From: a virus
Virus record (IMG/VR): IMGVR_UViG_3300049215_000481
Coordinates: 62,001-126,000 of that record
Length of the DNA stretch: 64,000 nucleotides
Direction: 5' to 3' (one strand)
Shown here piece by piece: positions 16,306 through 24,455 of this stretch. The stretch's first letter is position 1; every line of letters starts with the position of its first letter. The notes beneath the pieces were generated by a model. The model worked only from the letters and a program-made list of their open reading frames with translations. It searched no databases and had not been told where the DNA came from. Position numbers and translations under genes: made by a program.

Positions 16306-16941
16306 TTAGGCCGCCGTCTCGTTGAGGTCGCTCGTGAGCGCCTCGTCGGTTGCCGCTGCTTCCGACTCCACCGCGTCAACCGCAGCGTTGTGTGCTGCGA
16401 CCTCGGCCGCCTGGTCCGCCGCCACCTTCGCCGCAACGAAGTCGTAGATCTCGGTGACCTCGAACTTGCCGCCGACGGGCGTGTCCACGGTCGTGCCGAC
16501 CGACTGCCCCTTCAGCTTCTCCTGGAACTCCGGGAGGAACTGCCCGAAGATGAGCTGCACGCGGCCCGGCGGGATGACCTCGCCGTCGGCGGTGACCTCC
16601 TTGCCGACGACCACCGACTGCTCGGAGATGACGTCCGCCTTCACGAGAGCGCCCGACGAGAGCTGCGTCTCCAGCGCGGCCTTCTCCGCGGCGGAGCGAG
16701 CCTCGGCGCGCTCGATGCGAGCCGCCTTGATCGCGTCGTCGATCCCCTTCTCGCCGACCACGACCTTGATCGCCGCGATCGTCTCCTTCAGCGTGCTGAT
16801 CTCGTGGGCCTGCTGGGTGAGCGTGCCCTGCAGCGCCTCGACGAGGCTCTTGTAGCCCGCCTCCAGGGTCTCGATGCGTTCGAGCGAGTTCGTGAACTTC
16901 TTGTTGAGCACTTTCGCGTTCTTGCCGATTCCTGATCCCAT
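16306..16941 (-). CDS. Coiled-coil protein of unknown function (211 aa)
   Basis: The N-terminal ~95 residues are a predicted coiled coil (KKFTNSLERIETLEAGYKSL ...). A beta-type middle follows (VVVGKEVTADGEVIPPG, VQLIFGQFLPEF), then an Ala/Glu-rich acidic tail. No enzyme motif. Its position between two other low-complexity proteins and the phosphoesterase gives no clear functional hint. Confidence 0.62.
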   Translation of the reverse strand: MGSGIGKNAKVLNKKFTNSLERIETLEAGYKSLVEALQGTLTQQAHEISTLKETIAAIKVVVGEKGIDDAIKAARIERAEARSAAEKAALETQLSSGALVKADVISEQSVVVGKEVTADGEVIPPGRVQLIFGQFLPEFQEKLKGQSVGTTVDTPVGGKFEVTEIYDFVAAKVAADQAAEVAAHNAAVDAVESEAAATDEALTSDLNETAA

Positions 16942-16963
16942 GTTCCTGCGAGGTTCCTTTCAG

Positions 16964-17878
16964 TTACTGACGGTCGATGTCGCCAGCGACTGAGCTGGCC
17001 TTTGCTGCCGCCTGCGCGAGCCCGGCGAGAGCCGGCGCTGCTGTGGCGAGAATCGAGAGGGAGCGCGAGGCGGCTGCTTCAGTCGCCTGCGAGATCGCGT
17101 GGCCCATCGGCATCGGAACCGCCCCTTGAGGAGCCTGACGGCGCTGTCTCTTGATCCTCACCGTCTTGCCCTCTTGTCCGGGACGACGGTCTTCGACCTC
17201 GATGTACTCGTCCTCGGGTGGCGCGGGCGGCGCCTTCGGTGCTGGCTTCTGTGCTGGCTTCGCCTTCGCCGGCTTGGGAGCCAGCTTGGTGGGCTTCGCC
17301 TCTTGCTTGGGAGCTGCTGCTGGCTTCGGCGTCGCGGCGGGCTTGACTGCCGGGCGCACGGCCGGCGCAGGAGCCTGGGTGGGCCGCACGACTGCGGGAG
17401 CGGCGGCCTTCACCGGTGCGGCCGGAGCGGTGACTCGTGCCGGCGCGTCCTTCTCCCGGACCTTGTTGACCAGGAACGACAGCTCCTGGTGACCGGAGAG
17501 GAGGGAGCGGATGAGTGCCACCTCTTCGTCGTTGAACTGCGCCTCCGTCTTCTGAGCTGGCTCGCGGATGGAGAGCAGCACCTCCAGCCGCTCGCGGACG
17601 AACTTCCTGATCTCCCGCTCGACGATGCGGGCCGAATTGCCGCCGCCCGAGAAGAGCGGTGCCTTCACCAGCTCGCGGTAGTGGGTCGCGACCTCCAGTC
17701 GCTTGTCCACGTCCCCGAGGTACTCGGTGTCGACCTCGTCGTCACTCTCAGTGTCGGACGTGTACTCGTCCACCGCGGCCTCTGCTGCTGCCGCGGTGGC
17801 TGCCTCGGTCTCCGCCGTCGCGGGCTCCTCGGCGTTGTCGTCATCCCCACCAAACTCTTGTTCGAAGTCGAACGGCAT
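16964..17878 (-). CDS. Pro/Ala/Lys-rich protein of unknown function (304 aa)
   Basis: An acidic N-terminus (DFEQEFGGDDDNAEEP), a short folded helical segment (about residues 55-145, ATHYRELVKAPLF, IREIRKFVRERLEVLL-like) and a long Pro-Ala-Lys linker (about 150-220), then a basic stretch VRIKRQRRQ and an Ala-rich tail. The linker resembles flexible tethers of DNA-associated proteins. First gene after a class A motif, 17 bases before ATG. Function unknown. Confidence 0.62.
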   Translation of the reverse strand: MPFDFEQEFGGDDDNAEEPATAETEAATAAAAEAAVDEYTSDTESDDEVDTEYLGDVDKRLEVATHYRELVKAPLFSGGGNSARIVEREIRKFVRERLEVLLSIREPAQKTEAQFNDEEVALIRSLLSGHQELSFLVNKVREKDAPARVTAPAAPVKAAAPAVVRPTQAPAPAVRPAVKPAATPKPAAAPKQEAKPTKLAPKPAKAKPAQKPAPKAPPAPPEDEYIEVEDRRPGQEGKTVRIKRQRRQAPQGAVPMPMGHAISQATEAAASRSLSILATAAPALAGLAQAAAKASSVAGDIDRQ

Positions 17879-17895
17879 CTCGTTTGTGGGATGCG

Positions 17896-17907
17896 TATAG
17901 CGAATCT
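17896..17907 (-). promoter_or_regulatory. Class A motif
   Basis: Gene-sense AGATTCGCTATA 17 bases before the ATG at 17878. It overlaps the last codon of the upstream reductase gene, so space for a conventional leader is minimal. Confidence 0.72.
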
Positions 17908-19771
17908 ACTTAATCGGGCAGGCCCCGCCTTCGCACTCAGTGCCCGACAAATCGAAGCCGCCGTTGTCTTCGTCCAACGAGATCGGAGAGATCTTCGCGG
18001 TGAACTGCTCGTACTGCTCCTTGGTGATGGCCTCCTTCGGAGCCTGCTTGAAGCCGTGGTCGTTCCAACAGAGGAACGAGATGGTCTTCAGGTGCTTCAG
18101 GTGCAGTGCAAGCCACGCCTTCAGCTCAGCGATCTCGTGCTTCCGGTAGTAGACCGTCACGGAGACCGCCTGGTCGGCCCAGTGTTTCTGGGCGAGGAGC
18201 AGGACGTCAAGCTGCTGCCAGGTCGTGAAGCCCTCGTCCGCAGTCGGGAGGTCGGCCGGGCACTCGATGTAGAAGTCCACCACCAGGGTGCCGTGGTCTA
18301 GCGTCCCGTCGAACTTCACGACGGGCTCCATGTAGTGGCCGGCTGCGCGGAGCTTCGGGATCGCGGGGTCGTTCGCGGCGAATCGAACGCGCTGGATCAT
18401 GTAGCGCGCGAACCCGCAGTGGATGCCCTCACCCTGCACGTCGTACAGCTTCGAGAGCGTGCCCGACGGCTTCACGACGGTCGTGCGGATGCTCGGCGGG
18501 ATGCCCAGCTCCTTCGAGTAGGAGATGTTCTCCTCCTGGATGGCGGCGTACGCCTGGTCCAGGACGGCCGGGTTGAAGAGGTCGGGCGCTTGCAGACAGC
18601 CCGTGATGCCGGTGCCGACGCGACGGTTGCGGCTGACGACCTCCTGGACCTCTGCGTGGTGGTAGTTCTCGCAGGTCACGCGCTTGCCCCAGCGGTGCAT
18701 GAGGCGCGAGGACTCGAAGAACTCCTCGGGGCCGTTCATGTTGGGCAGCGCCTGCTCCTGGAGGTTGCACGGCTCCAGGTTCTCCAGCGTCGCCTCGGCG
18801 CACGGGTTCACCACCACGGCCGAGTCCTTCTTCAGCTCGCCCATGCGGCCGTACTTCCGCATGTTGGTGCGGTTCACGATGCCGAAGGGCTCGCCCTGGT
18901 GGTACGTCTCCCAAAAGAGCGGGTGGAGGTCGTCGACCTCGTCGGCGACGACGCTGAAGTTCGCGTTCGACCGCTGGCTCGGGATCGTCCCGAGGTCCCA
19001 GCGCTTCGCCTTGAGGAAGACCTTGTCCCACGGGTCGCCGATGATGATGAGCGCGGAGCGCCGCACGTTGCCGGCGACGACCATCTCTGCGATGAGGCAG
19101 AGCAGGTCCGCGGCGTCGATCGGCCGCATCGCCTTGCCCTCACGCGAGATGAGGAGAGCGCACAGCTTCTCGATGAACGTGACGAGGGGGCCGGGGCCCG
19201 AGGCCGTGCCGCCGAAGCCCTTGATCGGCTCGCCACTGCCGCGCACGCAGACGGTGCTGTACGAGAACGAACGCCCCGTGACGAAGAACGCTTCGAGGAC
19301 TCGGCGGGTCAGCTCGACCCAGCCCTCGCGCGAGTCCGGCACGATGAACTCCGCATCCTTCGTGGGCCGGTGGACGATCTTCACGTCCTTGCGGACGCGC
19401 GGCAGCTTCGAGGTGTACTGGTGCTCGACACTCATCCCGACGCCGCCGCCCAGCATCAGGAGGTCCTGCGAGATGACGAAGTTCATCCAGTCGTCGGACG
19501 TCGTGCCCCAACAGTTGTTGAGGGCGACGCCGCCCAGCCGCTGATGGCCGGGGCTGCCGCTGTACCACCACCCTCGCCCGGCAGGGCCCGACTTGCGCTC
19601 GCCCAGGAAGTAGCGGAGGCGCTGAATCTCGCGCTCGCTGACGTTGAACCCGCGGACGTTGCCCGCGATGGCTCGCTCGACGGTGTCATTCCAGTTCTCG
19701 GTGTGGCCGGTATCCTTTCGTGCGTAAGTGCGCTTGTAGACGACGGTTGCCAAATTGCTCCAGGGCTTCAT
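17906..19771 (-). CDS. nrdJ: Ribonucleotide reductase, class II, adenosylcobalamin-dependent (NrdJ)
   Basis: 621 residues from ATG 19771, which overlaps the preceding HNH stop (ATGA). Diagnostic features: N-terminal VVYKRTYARKD, LGGGVGMSVEHQ, NPCAEATLENLEPCNL (the NPCxE active-site segment), TVVKPSGTLSKL and a C-terminal CEGGACPIK, the redox Cys pair of monomeric class II triphosphate reductases of the Lactobacillus leichmannii type. It would make dNTPs without oxygen, using host or environmental B12. It supplies replication precursors together with the dNMP kinase at the right edge. Confidence 0.92.
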   Translation of the reverse strand: MKPWSNLATVVYKRTYARKDTGHTENWNDTVERAIAGNVRGFNVSEREIQRLRYFLGERKSGPAGRGWWYSGSPGHQRLGGVALNNCWGTTSDDWMNFVISQDLLMLGGGVGMSVEHQYTSKLPRVRKDVKIVHRPTKDAEFIVPDSREGWVELTRRVLEAFFVTGRSFSYSTVCVRGSGEPIKGFGGTASGPGPLVTFIEKLCALLISREGKAMRPIDAADLLCLIAEMVVAGNVRRSALIIIGDPWDKVFLKAKRWDLGTIPSQRSNANFSVVADEVDDLHPLFWETYHQGEPFGIVNRTNMRKYGRMGELKKDSAVVVNPCAEATLENLEPCNLQEQALPNMNGPEEFFESSRLMHRWGKRVTCENYHHAEVQEVVSRNRRVGTGITGCLQAPDLFNPAVLDQAYAAIQEENISYSKELGIPPSIRTTVVKPSGTLSKLYDVQGEGIHCGFARYMIQRVRFAANDPAIPKLRAAGHYMEPVVKFDGTLDHGTLVVDFYIECPADLPTADEGFTTWQQLDVLLLAQKHWADQAVSVTVYYRKHEIAELKAWLALHLKHLKTISFLCWNDHGFKQAPKEAITKEQYEQFTAKISPISLDEDNGGFDLSGTECEGGACPIK

Positions 19772-20328
19772 TGATCTGCGGTCTTCTCGGTGAGTTGTTG
19801 GGCCTTGCGTGCTTCGTAGTCTTCGAGGTAGGCGGTGACGGCCTGGAACTTCGGGAGCACGACCGTCACGGCAGGCGGATGGTCGAGGTATGCGGCGAGG
19901 TTCCGCAGGGTCTCCGCGTTGTCTCGGAGCAGGCCGAGCGCGCGGTTGCAGGTGTGACAAAGCAAGCCCCGCACATGCGAAGCGCGCTCCCACGGTTCGC
20001 GCTTCTTGTCTTGCGGCTGATGCTTGTGATCGATGTTCAGCCGCTTGTTGTCCTTCGGCGGCCTTCCACACCCGGCGCACCCGCCCTTCTGCAGGGCGAG
20101 CATTTCTTCGTAGTCAGCCTCCGTGAGGCCGTACCAGGCGAAGCGTCCTTGGCGAGCGGCCTCGTTGTGCTCTGCACGCCACTTGGGTTCCTTGCGTCGC
20201 TCGCGTACGAACTGCTTCTGGTACTCCTTCTTGCAGACGCGGCACCATGAAGACTTTCCGTTCGTCTTCCGAGGGTCCGGACCAAAAGCTTTGAGAGGAA
20301 GATCCTTCGTACACTTGGTGCACAGCAT
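19768..20328 (-). CDS. HNH / recombination endonuclease VII-like free-standing endonuclease
   Basis: 186 residues. An N-terminal zinc ribbon (CTKCTKDLP, CRVCKKEY) is followed by the endonuclease VII core: YGLTEADYEEMLALQKGGCA, GCGRPP, LNIDHKHQ and HVRGLLCHTCNRALGLLRDN. Family: T4 gp49-like HNH nucleases with a structural zinc. Adjacent to and coupled with nrdJ, a common target for phage mobile endonucleases. One of four such genes in the window. A class B-like motif precedes it. Confidence 0.82.
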   Translation of the reverse strand: MLCTKCTKDLPLKAFGPDPRKTNGKSSWCRVCKKEYQKQFVRERRKEPKWRAEHNEAARQGRFAWYGLTEADYEEMLALQKGGCAGCGRPPKDNKRLNIDHKHQPQDKKREPWERASHVRGLLCHTCNRALGLLRDNAETLRNLAAYLDHPPAVTVVLPKFQAVTAYLEDYEARKAQQLTEKTADQ

Positions 20329-20340
20329 CGGGCTGGCACC

Positions 20341-20350
20341 GAAGATTGAG
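20341..20350 (-). promoter_or_regulatory. Class B-like motif upstream of HNH gene
   Basis: Gene-sense CTCAATCTTC, 12 bases before the HNH ATG. It differs from the consensus at the first positions but shares CAATCTT and the same spacing as in the late region. Confidence 0.45.
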
Positions 20351-20356
20351 ACTCGG

Positions 20357-20488
20357 TCAGTCGATCTCGTGGACCTCGAAACTGTCGTTCGGACCGAGTG
20401 CGAGAGCGATCGGCTTGATCTTCAGTGCGTCGCTGAACTTCTGCTTCAGCGCGTCCGCGATCTTCGAGAGCGACCGGTGGTCATGTCG
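20357..20488 (-). pseudogene. Out-of-frame continuation of the 20613 gene
   Basis: In the -1 frame relative to the upstream segment, the stretch reads DHRSLSKIADALKQKF, then ALGPNDSFEVHEID and a TGA, a plausible protein end with amphipathic helix character. It has no start codon of its own. I see no classical slippery heptamer at the junction near 20480-20490, which argues for an indel rather than programmed frameshifting. Confidence 0.45.
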
Positions 20489-20613
20489 TCGGCCTTGAAG
20501 GCGAAGAAGATGATGCGCTGGCTGTCGTCGACCTCGATAGAGGTCTTCTCCGCCACGCGGCCGTCTACGTTGTCGTCTTCCGGCTTGATGAGCCGGACTT
20601 CCAGCTTCCGCAT
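20446..20613 (-). CDS. Small protein with an apparent -1 frameshift at its 3' end
   Basis: From ATG 20613 (overlapping the upstream TGA) the frame gives 55 residues, the first ~45 of which look like a real beta-rich domain (MRKLEVRLIKPEDDN, SQRIIFFAFKADDMT). It then turns into an Arg/Ser-rich nonsense tail and stops. The natural continuation lies one base back in the -1 frame, to 20357. A one-base deletion/insertion, a sequencing error or programmed frameshifting could explain this. Confidence 0.5.
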   Translation of the reverse strand: MRKLEVRLIKPEDDNVDGRVAEKTSIEVDDSQRIIFFAFKADDMTTGRSRRSRTR

Positions 20614-20876
20614 CAGATCTGCGACGTGTCCGCGCTCGGACCGAGGACCAGCACCACGCACCGCTTGTCCGCGGGCACGAGCTTGCGCAGCTTCTCCTTG
20701 ATGCCGACCAGGTCCTTCGGCATGAGGGACGACCACGTGTCCGTGATGAAGAAGAGGAGCGCTTCGCCCTCGGGCAGGTCGCCCGTGAGCTGGACGTCCG
20801 CGTTCTCGGTGATGACGCCCACCGACTTGACGGGCAGCTCGCTGAGCGCCAGGGCCTTCAGTGCGATCTGGGGCAT
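20613..20876 (-). CDS. Small protein of unknown function (87 aa)
   Basis: An alpha/beta pattern with hydrophobic strands VKSVGVITENA, EALLFFITDTW and KRCVVLVLGP alternating with helices, suggesting a small Rossmann-like or similar fold. TGATG coupling to the following gene. No family recognised. Confidence 0.6.
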   Translation of the reverse strand: MPQIALKALALSELPVKSVGVITENADVQLTGDLPEGEALLFFITDTWSSLMPKDLVGIKEKLRKLVPADKRCVVLVLGPSADTSQI

Positions 20877-20877
20877 G

Positions 20878-21180
20878 TTACTCGACCCCCGACTCGCCGG
20901 ACGGCTTGCCCATCGCATCCAAGATCGAGCGCGCGTACGCGACGGCGAGCTTGTAGCGCTTCGTGCCCTCGCGGTACACACGCCCAGCCTCGCTGGCCTG
21001 CTCGCGCTTCGCAGCCAGGTCCTGGTCGTTCTTCTTCAGCTCCATGAGGGCTTCCTGGTCGAGCGTGAGCTTCGCGAGACGGTCGCGAATCTCCGGCTCC
21101 TTCATGTTCGCGATCGTGTCCTTGAAGTCGGAGTCGAGATCTGCGAACCGGTCCTTCTTCGTTCCCTTTTTTCCACGCAT
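20878..21180 (-). CDS. Small helical, charged protein (100 aa)
   Basis: Starts MRGKKGTKKDRF with a strong ribosome site (AAAGGAG, 6 bases upstream). Mostly helical with Lys/Glu/Asp. The gene has a class A motif 31 bases upstream, one of the few class A genes with a real leader. No family recognised; small basic-to-acidic proteins of this type are often host-takeover factors, but that is speculation. Confidence 0.65.
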   Translation of the reverse strand: MRGKKGTKKDRFADLDSDFKDTIANMKEPEIRDRLAKLTLDQEALMELKKNDQDLAAKREQASEAGRVYREGTKRYKLAVAYARSILDAMGKPSGESGVE

Positions 21181-21211
21181 GCACAGCTCCTTTTGTGAGT
21201 GACGGTGTTCG

Positions 21212-21222
21212 AATAGCGAATC
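21212..21222 (-). promoter_or_regulatory. Class A motif
   Basis: Gene-sense GATTCGCTATT, 31 bases before the ATG at 21180, with AAAGGAG in the leader. It overlaps the stop of the upstream gene. Confidence 0.68.
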
Positions 21223-21541
21223 AATGGATGGTCTCGGCCGAGTCCCACAGGACCTCGGCCACACGCCCGGCGTCGCGGTACACGGCGACACGCAGCGGAG
21301 CGCGGAAGTGCCGCATTGACTCCTCAGCCAGGTGCTTGAGAGCGGCCCACACGTCTTCCAGGAAGACGATGTCGGCCTTCAGACCCGGCGCACCGATCTC
21401 CATCTTGTAGACGGCGCACTCAACCGGCGTCGTGAACAGCTTTAGGACCGACGCCTCGTTCTCGTCGCCCGGGTCGTAGAAGAACGTGTTCCCGAGCCGG
21501 AGCGCGTAGACTGTGACGGGCGCGGAGTCGAGCGGTGCCAC
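21221..21541 (-). CDS. Small protein of unknown function (106 aa)
   Basis: GTG start (21541) two bases after the upstream stop. Beta-rich N-terminus (VTVYALRLGNTFFYDPG) and C-terminus (PLRVAVYRDAGRVAEVLW) around a helical middle (LEDVWAALKHLAEESM). No family recognised. Confidence 0.58.
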   Translation of the reverse strand: MAPLDSAPVTVYALRLGNTFFYDPGDENEASVLKLFTTPVECAVYKMEIGAPGLKADIVFLEDVWAALKHLAEESMRHFRAPLRVAVYRDAGRVAEVLWDSAETIH

Positions 21542-21543
21542 GA

Positions 21544-21819
21544 CTACTTCGCTGATGCGACGGAGTAGTCCTGCCCCTCCACGACTTCCTGCACTTCGGT
21601 GTACGGCTTCGGGGTCAGCTCGTCGAAGGCACCCGGCGCGATGGCGCCGTGTCGCGAGAGATGCGACACGCACGCTTGTACGTAGGCGATGGTGCGCTTC
21701 TCGTCCTCGTCGAGGTCCCTGAGCATCCCCGGGAGCCGGCAGCGCCCCGGGAGGGCGATGAAGTTCTTGATCGCGTTGTCTTTGATCAGGACCAGGTCGC
21801 TGGGTGAGAACCGCTTCAT
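21544..21819 (-). CDS. Small protein of unknown function (91 aa)
   Basis: Begins MKRFSPSDLVLIKDNAI. A helical middle (EDEKRTIAYVQACVSHL) is followed by a flexible C-terminus. A class A motif sits 8 bases before the ATG with no ribosome site, the same layout as other class A genes, which supports the start chosen. Function unknown. Confidence 0.62.
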   Translation of the reverse strand: MKRFSPSDLVLIKDNAIKNFIALPGRCRLPGMLRDLDEDEKRTIAYVQACVSHLSRHGAIAPGAFDELTPKPYTEVQEVVEGQDYSVASAK

Positions 21820-21827
21820 GGGAATCT

Positions 21828-21839
21828 GATAGCGATTGT
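21828..21839 (-). promoter_or_regulatory. Class A motif (variant)
   Basis: Gene-sense ACAATCGCTATC, 8 bases before ATG 21819. It keeps the ATCGCTAT core but lacks the first T of ATTCG. Confidence 0.6.
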
Positions 21840-23983
21840 CACGATGCGGCTAGCGTGCTCTCCGAGCCCTCGTAGTCGACGACGACCTTCTGCGTGAAGA
21901 GCCCCTGCGTCTCGCTCATGTGGTCGACCACGATGACAAGTCGATCCCGCGCGTACACCTGGAGGATCTCCAGGCAGCTCTCCTTCTCCACCGGCCCGAG
22001 TCCGTCGAACGACTCGTCCAGGATGAGCCACCCGGGGCAGCATCCAGAGCGGCGCGAGATGACGGCACCGACGGCAAGGTCCACGGCCAGCTCCACGGCC
22101 GACCTCATGCCGCCCGAGAGGCCGGCGTTGAGCGACGTCTCGTAGCCGTGGACTGTGACGACCGGACGGATCTCCTTCTTGATCGAGCCCTTGCCCGTGA
22201 TCTTCTCGGACACGAAGCGCAGGGTGCAGTGGCGCGTGTTCGCGACCGACGCGAGGATCTGGTTCGTCTCGTCGGAGATCTCCGCGAGCACCTCGTCGAA
22301 GATGGCGCCGAGGAAGCCTTCGCGCCCGATGAGGCCCAGGAAGTCTTTCTCGGTGGTGAGCTTCTTCTCCTGCTCACCCACCTTCGCCGCAGCAGCGTCC
22401 ACCTGTTGCTGCAGCTTCTCGACCTGCGCGATCTTCGCTTCGAGTCGCGCGAAGGTGACGGACAGCTCCGTGCGCCTCGTCTCGCCTTGCTGCAGCTCGA
22501 TGTTGACGGCCGAGGCAACCTCTTCGAGCTGGTTCGCCTCGACTCGCGCAGCTTCGAGGACCGTCGCACTGGCTGCCTTGGCGCGAGTCCGCACCTCGGT
22601 GTACGCCTGCGTGGCGCGGGCGATCTCCGCCTGGAGCTGCGCATCTCGCAGTGAGAGGTCCGCCTGCTCCTGCTGACGGACGGCGGCCACACGCGACTGT
22701 GCATCGGCCTGCGCCACCCGCAGCTTCTCGATGGTCGGGTTCGCTACGAACGGAGCGCGCAGGGGCGCCATCTCCGCGTTGAGCTGCTCAATCGCGGATG
22801 CCGCCTTCGTGCCCGCGTCGACGACCTTGTGGGCCGCTTCGATGTCCTTGATGAGCTTCGCCTTCTTGAGGTGCGCCTCGTCCCACAGGCGCTCGCACGT
22901 CGGGCACACGGACGCCGTGAGCTGGTCGAACTCACGGTTGAGGTCCTTCAGGTTCTTCTCCGCCTGCTGCCCGAGGGCCACGTCGACGCGCGCGCGGTCC
23001 ATGAGCTTCTGCAGCTCGGCCAGCTTCTTCCGCGTCTCCTCCTGCTTCGCGCGGTCCTGCGCGAGGAGCCGATCGATGCGCCCCTGGCACTCGGCCACGA
23101 GGTCGTTGAAGCGCGTGATCTCGGGGTTCGGCTGGGGGACGATCTCGGTGTTCTGCAGCTCCACGAGCTTGGCGTTCGCCGCCGCGACATCATCAGCGAA
23201 GACCGCCTCGGCTGCCTTCGCGTCGACGCACGCCTTCTCGGCGATGGCCCTGATCTGGCTCTTGAGGCTGGCGAGCGTGTCGGAGCGCATCTGCTTCAGC
23301 CCCTGCAGTTCCTCCAGCTCGGCGTGGAGTCTGTCGAGGCCAGAGCGCAGCGAGTCCATGTCGGACCCGTTGAGCAGCTCAGCCAGTGCGCTCGCGTACG
23401 CGCCGTGCTCGGCCCTCGCCTTGTCGACGTCCTTCTCGTACGCGCTGACGTTCGTCGTCGCCTTCTCGATCGCTTCCTCGAACTTGGCGAGGTCGAGGAT
23501 CTGGGTCAGGAACTCCTGCTTCTCGACGTTGGTCTGGTTGAGGAAGAGGCCCGGCTTGCCCTGACCTCGGTACGTCAGGATCTGCAACATCTCCCTCGTG
23601 ACGCGCGGACCGCCGATGCGCTTGAGGACCTCGGCGCTCTTCTGCTTGGCGCTGCCGTCGAGCGCCTTGCCGTTGAGCTTGACGTCGTAGCTCTTGCCCT
23701 TGCTCACGGAGAGCAGGCCGTCGTCGCAGCTATACGTCGCTGACGCAGTCGCCGGCTCCTTCACACCCCACGTCTGCAGCTCAGTCGCGGGGGTGTCGCA
23801 GATGTCCTCGACGTAGCTCAGTGCTCGGAGGACGCTCGACTTGCCAGCACCAGAGCCGCCGCCGGTGTTCTTGTTCCTCCCGTGCAGGAGGAACAGACCC
23901 GTCTCCGGGAACTCGATGGTCGCCGGCTTCTTGAACGACTGGAACGGACCCAGGGTGAGTGACTTCAGACGCGCGTTCGGCAC
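21839..23983 (-). CDS. SbcC / gp46-like SMC-family ATPase, recombination nuclease subunit
   Basis: 714 residues from GTG 23983. Walker A near 35-50 carries an unusual Gly-rich insertion (GRNKNTGGGSGAGKSS). Long coiled-coil arms (about 165-540) surround a zinc-hook CPTC. The ABC signature LSGGMRSAVELAVDLA and Walker B GWLILDESFDGL lie at the C-terminus. This is the Rad50/SbcC/T4 gp46 layout. It would pair with the Mre11/SbcD-like nuclease at 33090-34061 to process DNA ends and degrade DNA. A class A motif lies 8 bases upstream. No ribosome site. Confidence 0.87.
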   Translation of the reverse strand: MPNARLKSLTLGPFQSFKKPATIEFPETGLFLLHGRNKNTGGGSGAGKSSVLRALSYVEDICDTPATELQTWGVKEPATASATYSCDDGLLSVSKGKSYDVKLNGKALDGSAKQKSAEVLKRIGGPRVTREMLQILTYRGQGKPGLFLNQTNVEKQEFLTQILDLAKFEEAIEKATTNVSAYEKDVDKARAEHGAYASALAELLNGSDMDSLRSGLDRLHAELEELQGLKQMRSDTLASLKSQIRAIAEKACVDAKAAEAVFADDVAAANAKLVELQNTEIVPQPNPEITRFNDLVAECQGRIDRLLAQDRAKQEETRKKLAELQKLMDRARVDVALGQQAEKNLKDLNREFDQLTASVCPTCERLWDEAHLKKAKLIKDIEAAHKVVDAGTKAASAIEQLNAEMAPLRAPFVANPTIEKLRVAQADAQSRVAAVRQQEQADLSLRDAQLQAEIARATQAYTEVRTRAKAASATVLEAARVEANQLEEVASAVNIELQQGETRRTELSVTFARLEAKIAQVEKLQQQVDAAAAKVGEQEKKLTTEKDFLGLIGREGFLGAIFDEVLAEISDETNQILASVANTRHCTLRFVSEKITGKGSIKKEIRPVVTVHGYETSLNAGLSGGMRSAVELAVDLAVGAVISRRSGCCPGWLILDESFDGLGPVEKESCLEILQVYARDRLVIVVDHMSETQGLFTQKVVVDYEGSESTLAAS

Positions 23984-23991
23984 CTGAGTCG

Positions 23992-24003
23992 AATAGCGAA
24001 TCT
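23992..24003 (-). promoter_or_regulatory. Class A motif
   Basis: Gene-sense AGATTCGCTATT, 8 bases before the GTG start at 23983, overlapping the upstream stop. No Shine-Dalgarno sequence fits in the gap. Confidence 0.7.
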
Positions 24004-24253
24004 ACCTGTTGCGCTTGGGGTCGGTCAGTGCGCGCTCGTGGTACAGACGCTCGGCGTCCGCCAGGCGCTCGACCGGCTTCGCCATCAAGCCGTTGTCGAG
24101 CTTTTCCAGCACCTGCGTCGACGGCGGATTAGGATCGCGCCACATGGTCGACTGGCACTTCTCGCAGGCGACCGGCTGCGTCTGCTGCCCCGACGGCAGC
24201 ATCTTGCGCTTGCGGTGCCCGCAGACCTTGCACTCGAATCGGTAGAACGGCAT
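24002..24253 (-). CDS. FmdB-like zinc-ribbon protein (83 aa)
   Basis: Begins MPFYRFECKVCGHRK with a second CEKC pair about 20 residues later, then MWRDPNPP, the typical FmdB/putative regulatory zinc-ribbon arrangement. The remainder is helical and charged. Role unknown; such ribbons often bind nucleic acid or other proteins. TGATG coupling with the upstream membrane gene. Confidence 0.7.
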   Translation of the reverse strand: MPFYRFECKVCGHRKRKMLPSGQQTQPVACEKCQSTMWRDPNPPSTQVLEKLDNGLMAKPVERLADAERLYHERALTDPKRNR

Positions 24254-24435
24254 CAGTCGGTGAACGGCTTGTCCGTCTCTTCGGGTCCGCCGTCCGACCC
24301 GTCACCTGCGAGCTGGTCCTCGAACCACTCGCCCTCGGGCATGTTCTCCACCCGCTTGCGCGCCTTGTACAGCGCAAACGGGGGCAGGCCGACGGCGAAC
24401 GCGAACATCACGATGAGAACGATCCCTACGAACAT
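24253..24435 (-). CDS. Small single-pass membrane protein (60 aa)
   Basis: The first ~22 residues (MFVGIVLIVMFAFAVGLPPF) form one membrane helix, followed by a basic patch KARKR and an acidic soluble tail. A class A motif is 8 bases upstream. Function unknown; membrane-active early proteins and holin-like proteins are possibilities. Confidence 0.62.
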   Translation of the reverse strand: MFVGIVLIVMFAFAVGLPPFALYKARKRVENMPEGEWFEDQLAGDGSDGGPEETDKPFTD

Positions 24436-24443
24436 GGATGCCT

Positions 24444-24455
24444 GATAGCGAATTA
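24444..24455 (-). promoter_or_regulatory. Class A motif
   Basis: Gene-sense TAATTCGCTATC, 8 bases before ATG 24435, overlapping the stop codon of the upstream gene. Confidence 0.66.

Noticed and set aside
19772-20080. Extended N-terminus of the ribonucleotide reductase in the same frame
   Set aside because: The extension overlaps the HNH gene fully and has shadow-like composition; ATG 19771 in an ATGA overlap with start MKPWSNLATVV is the natural start.
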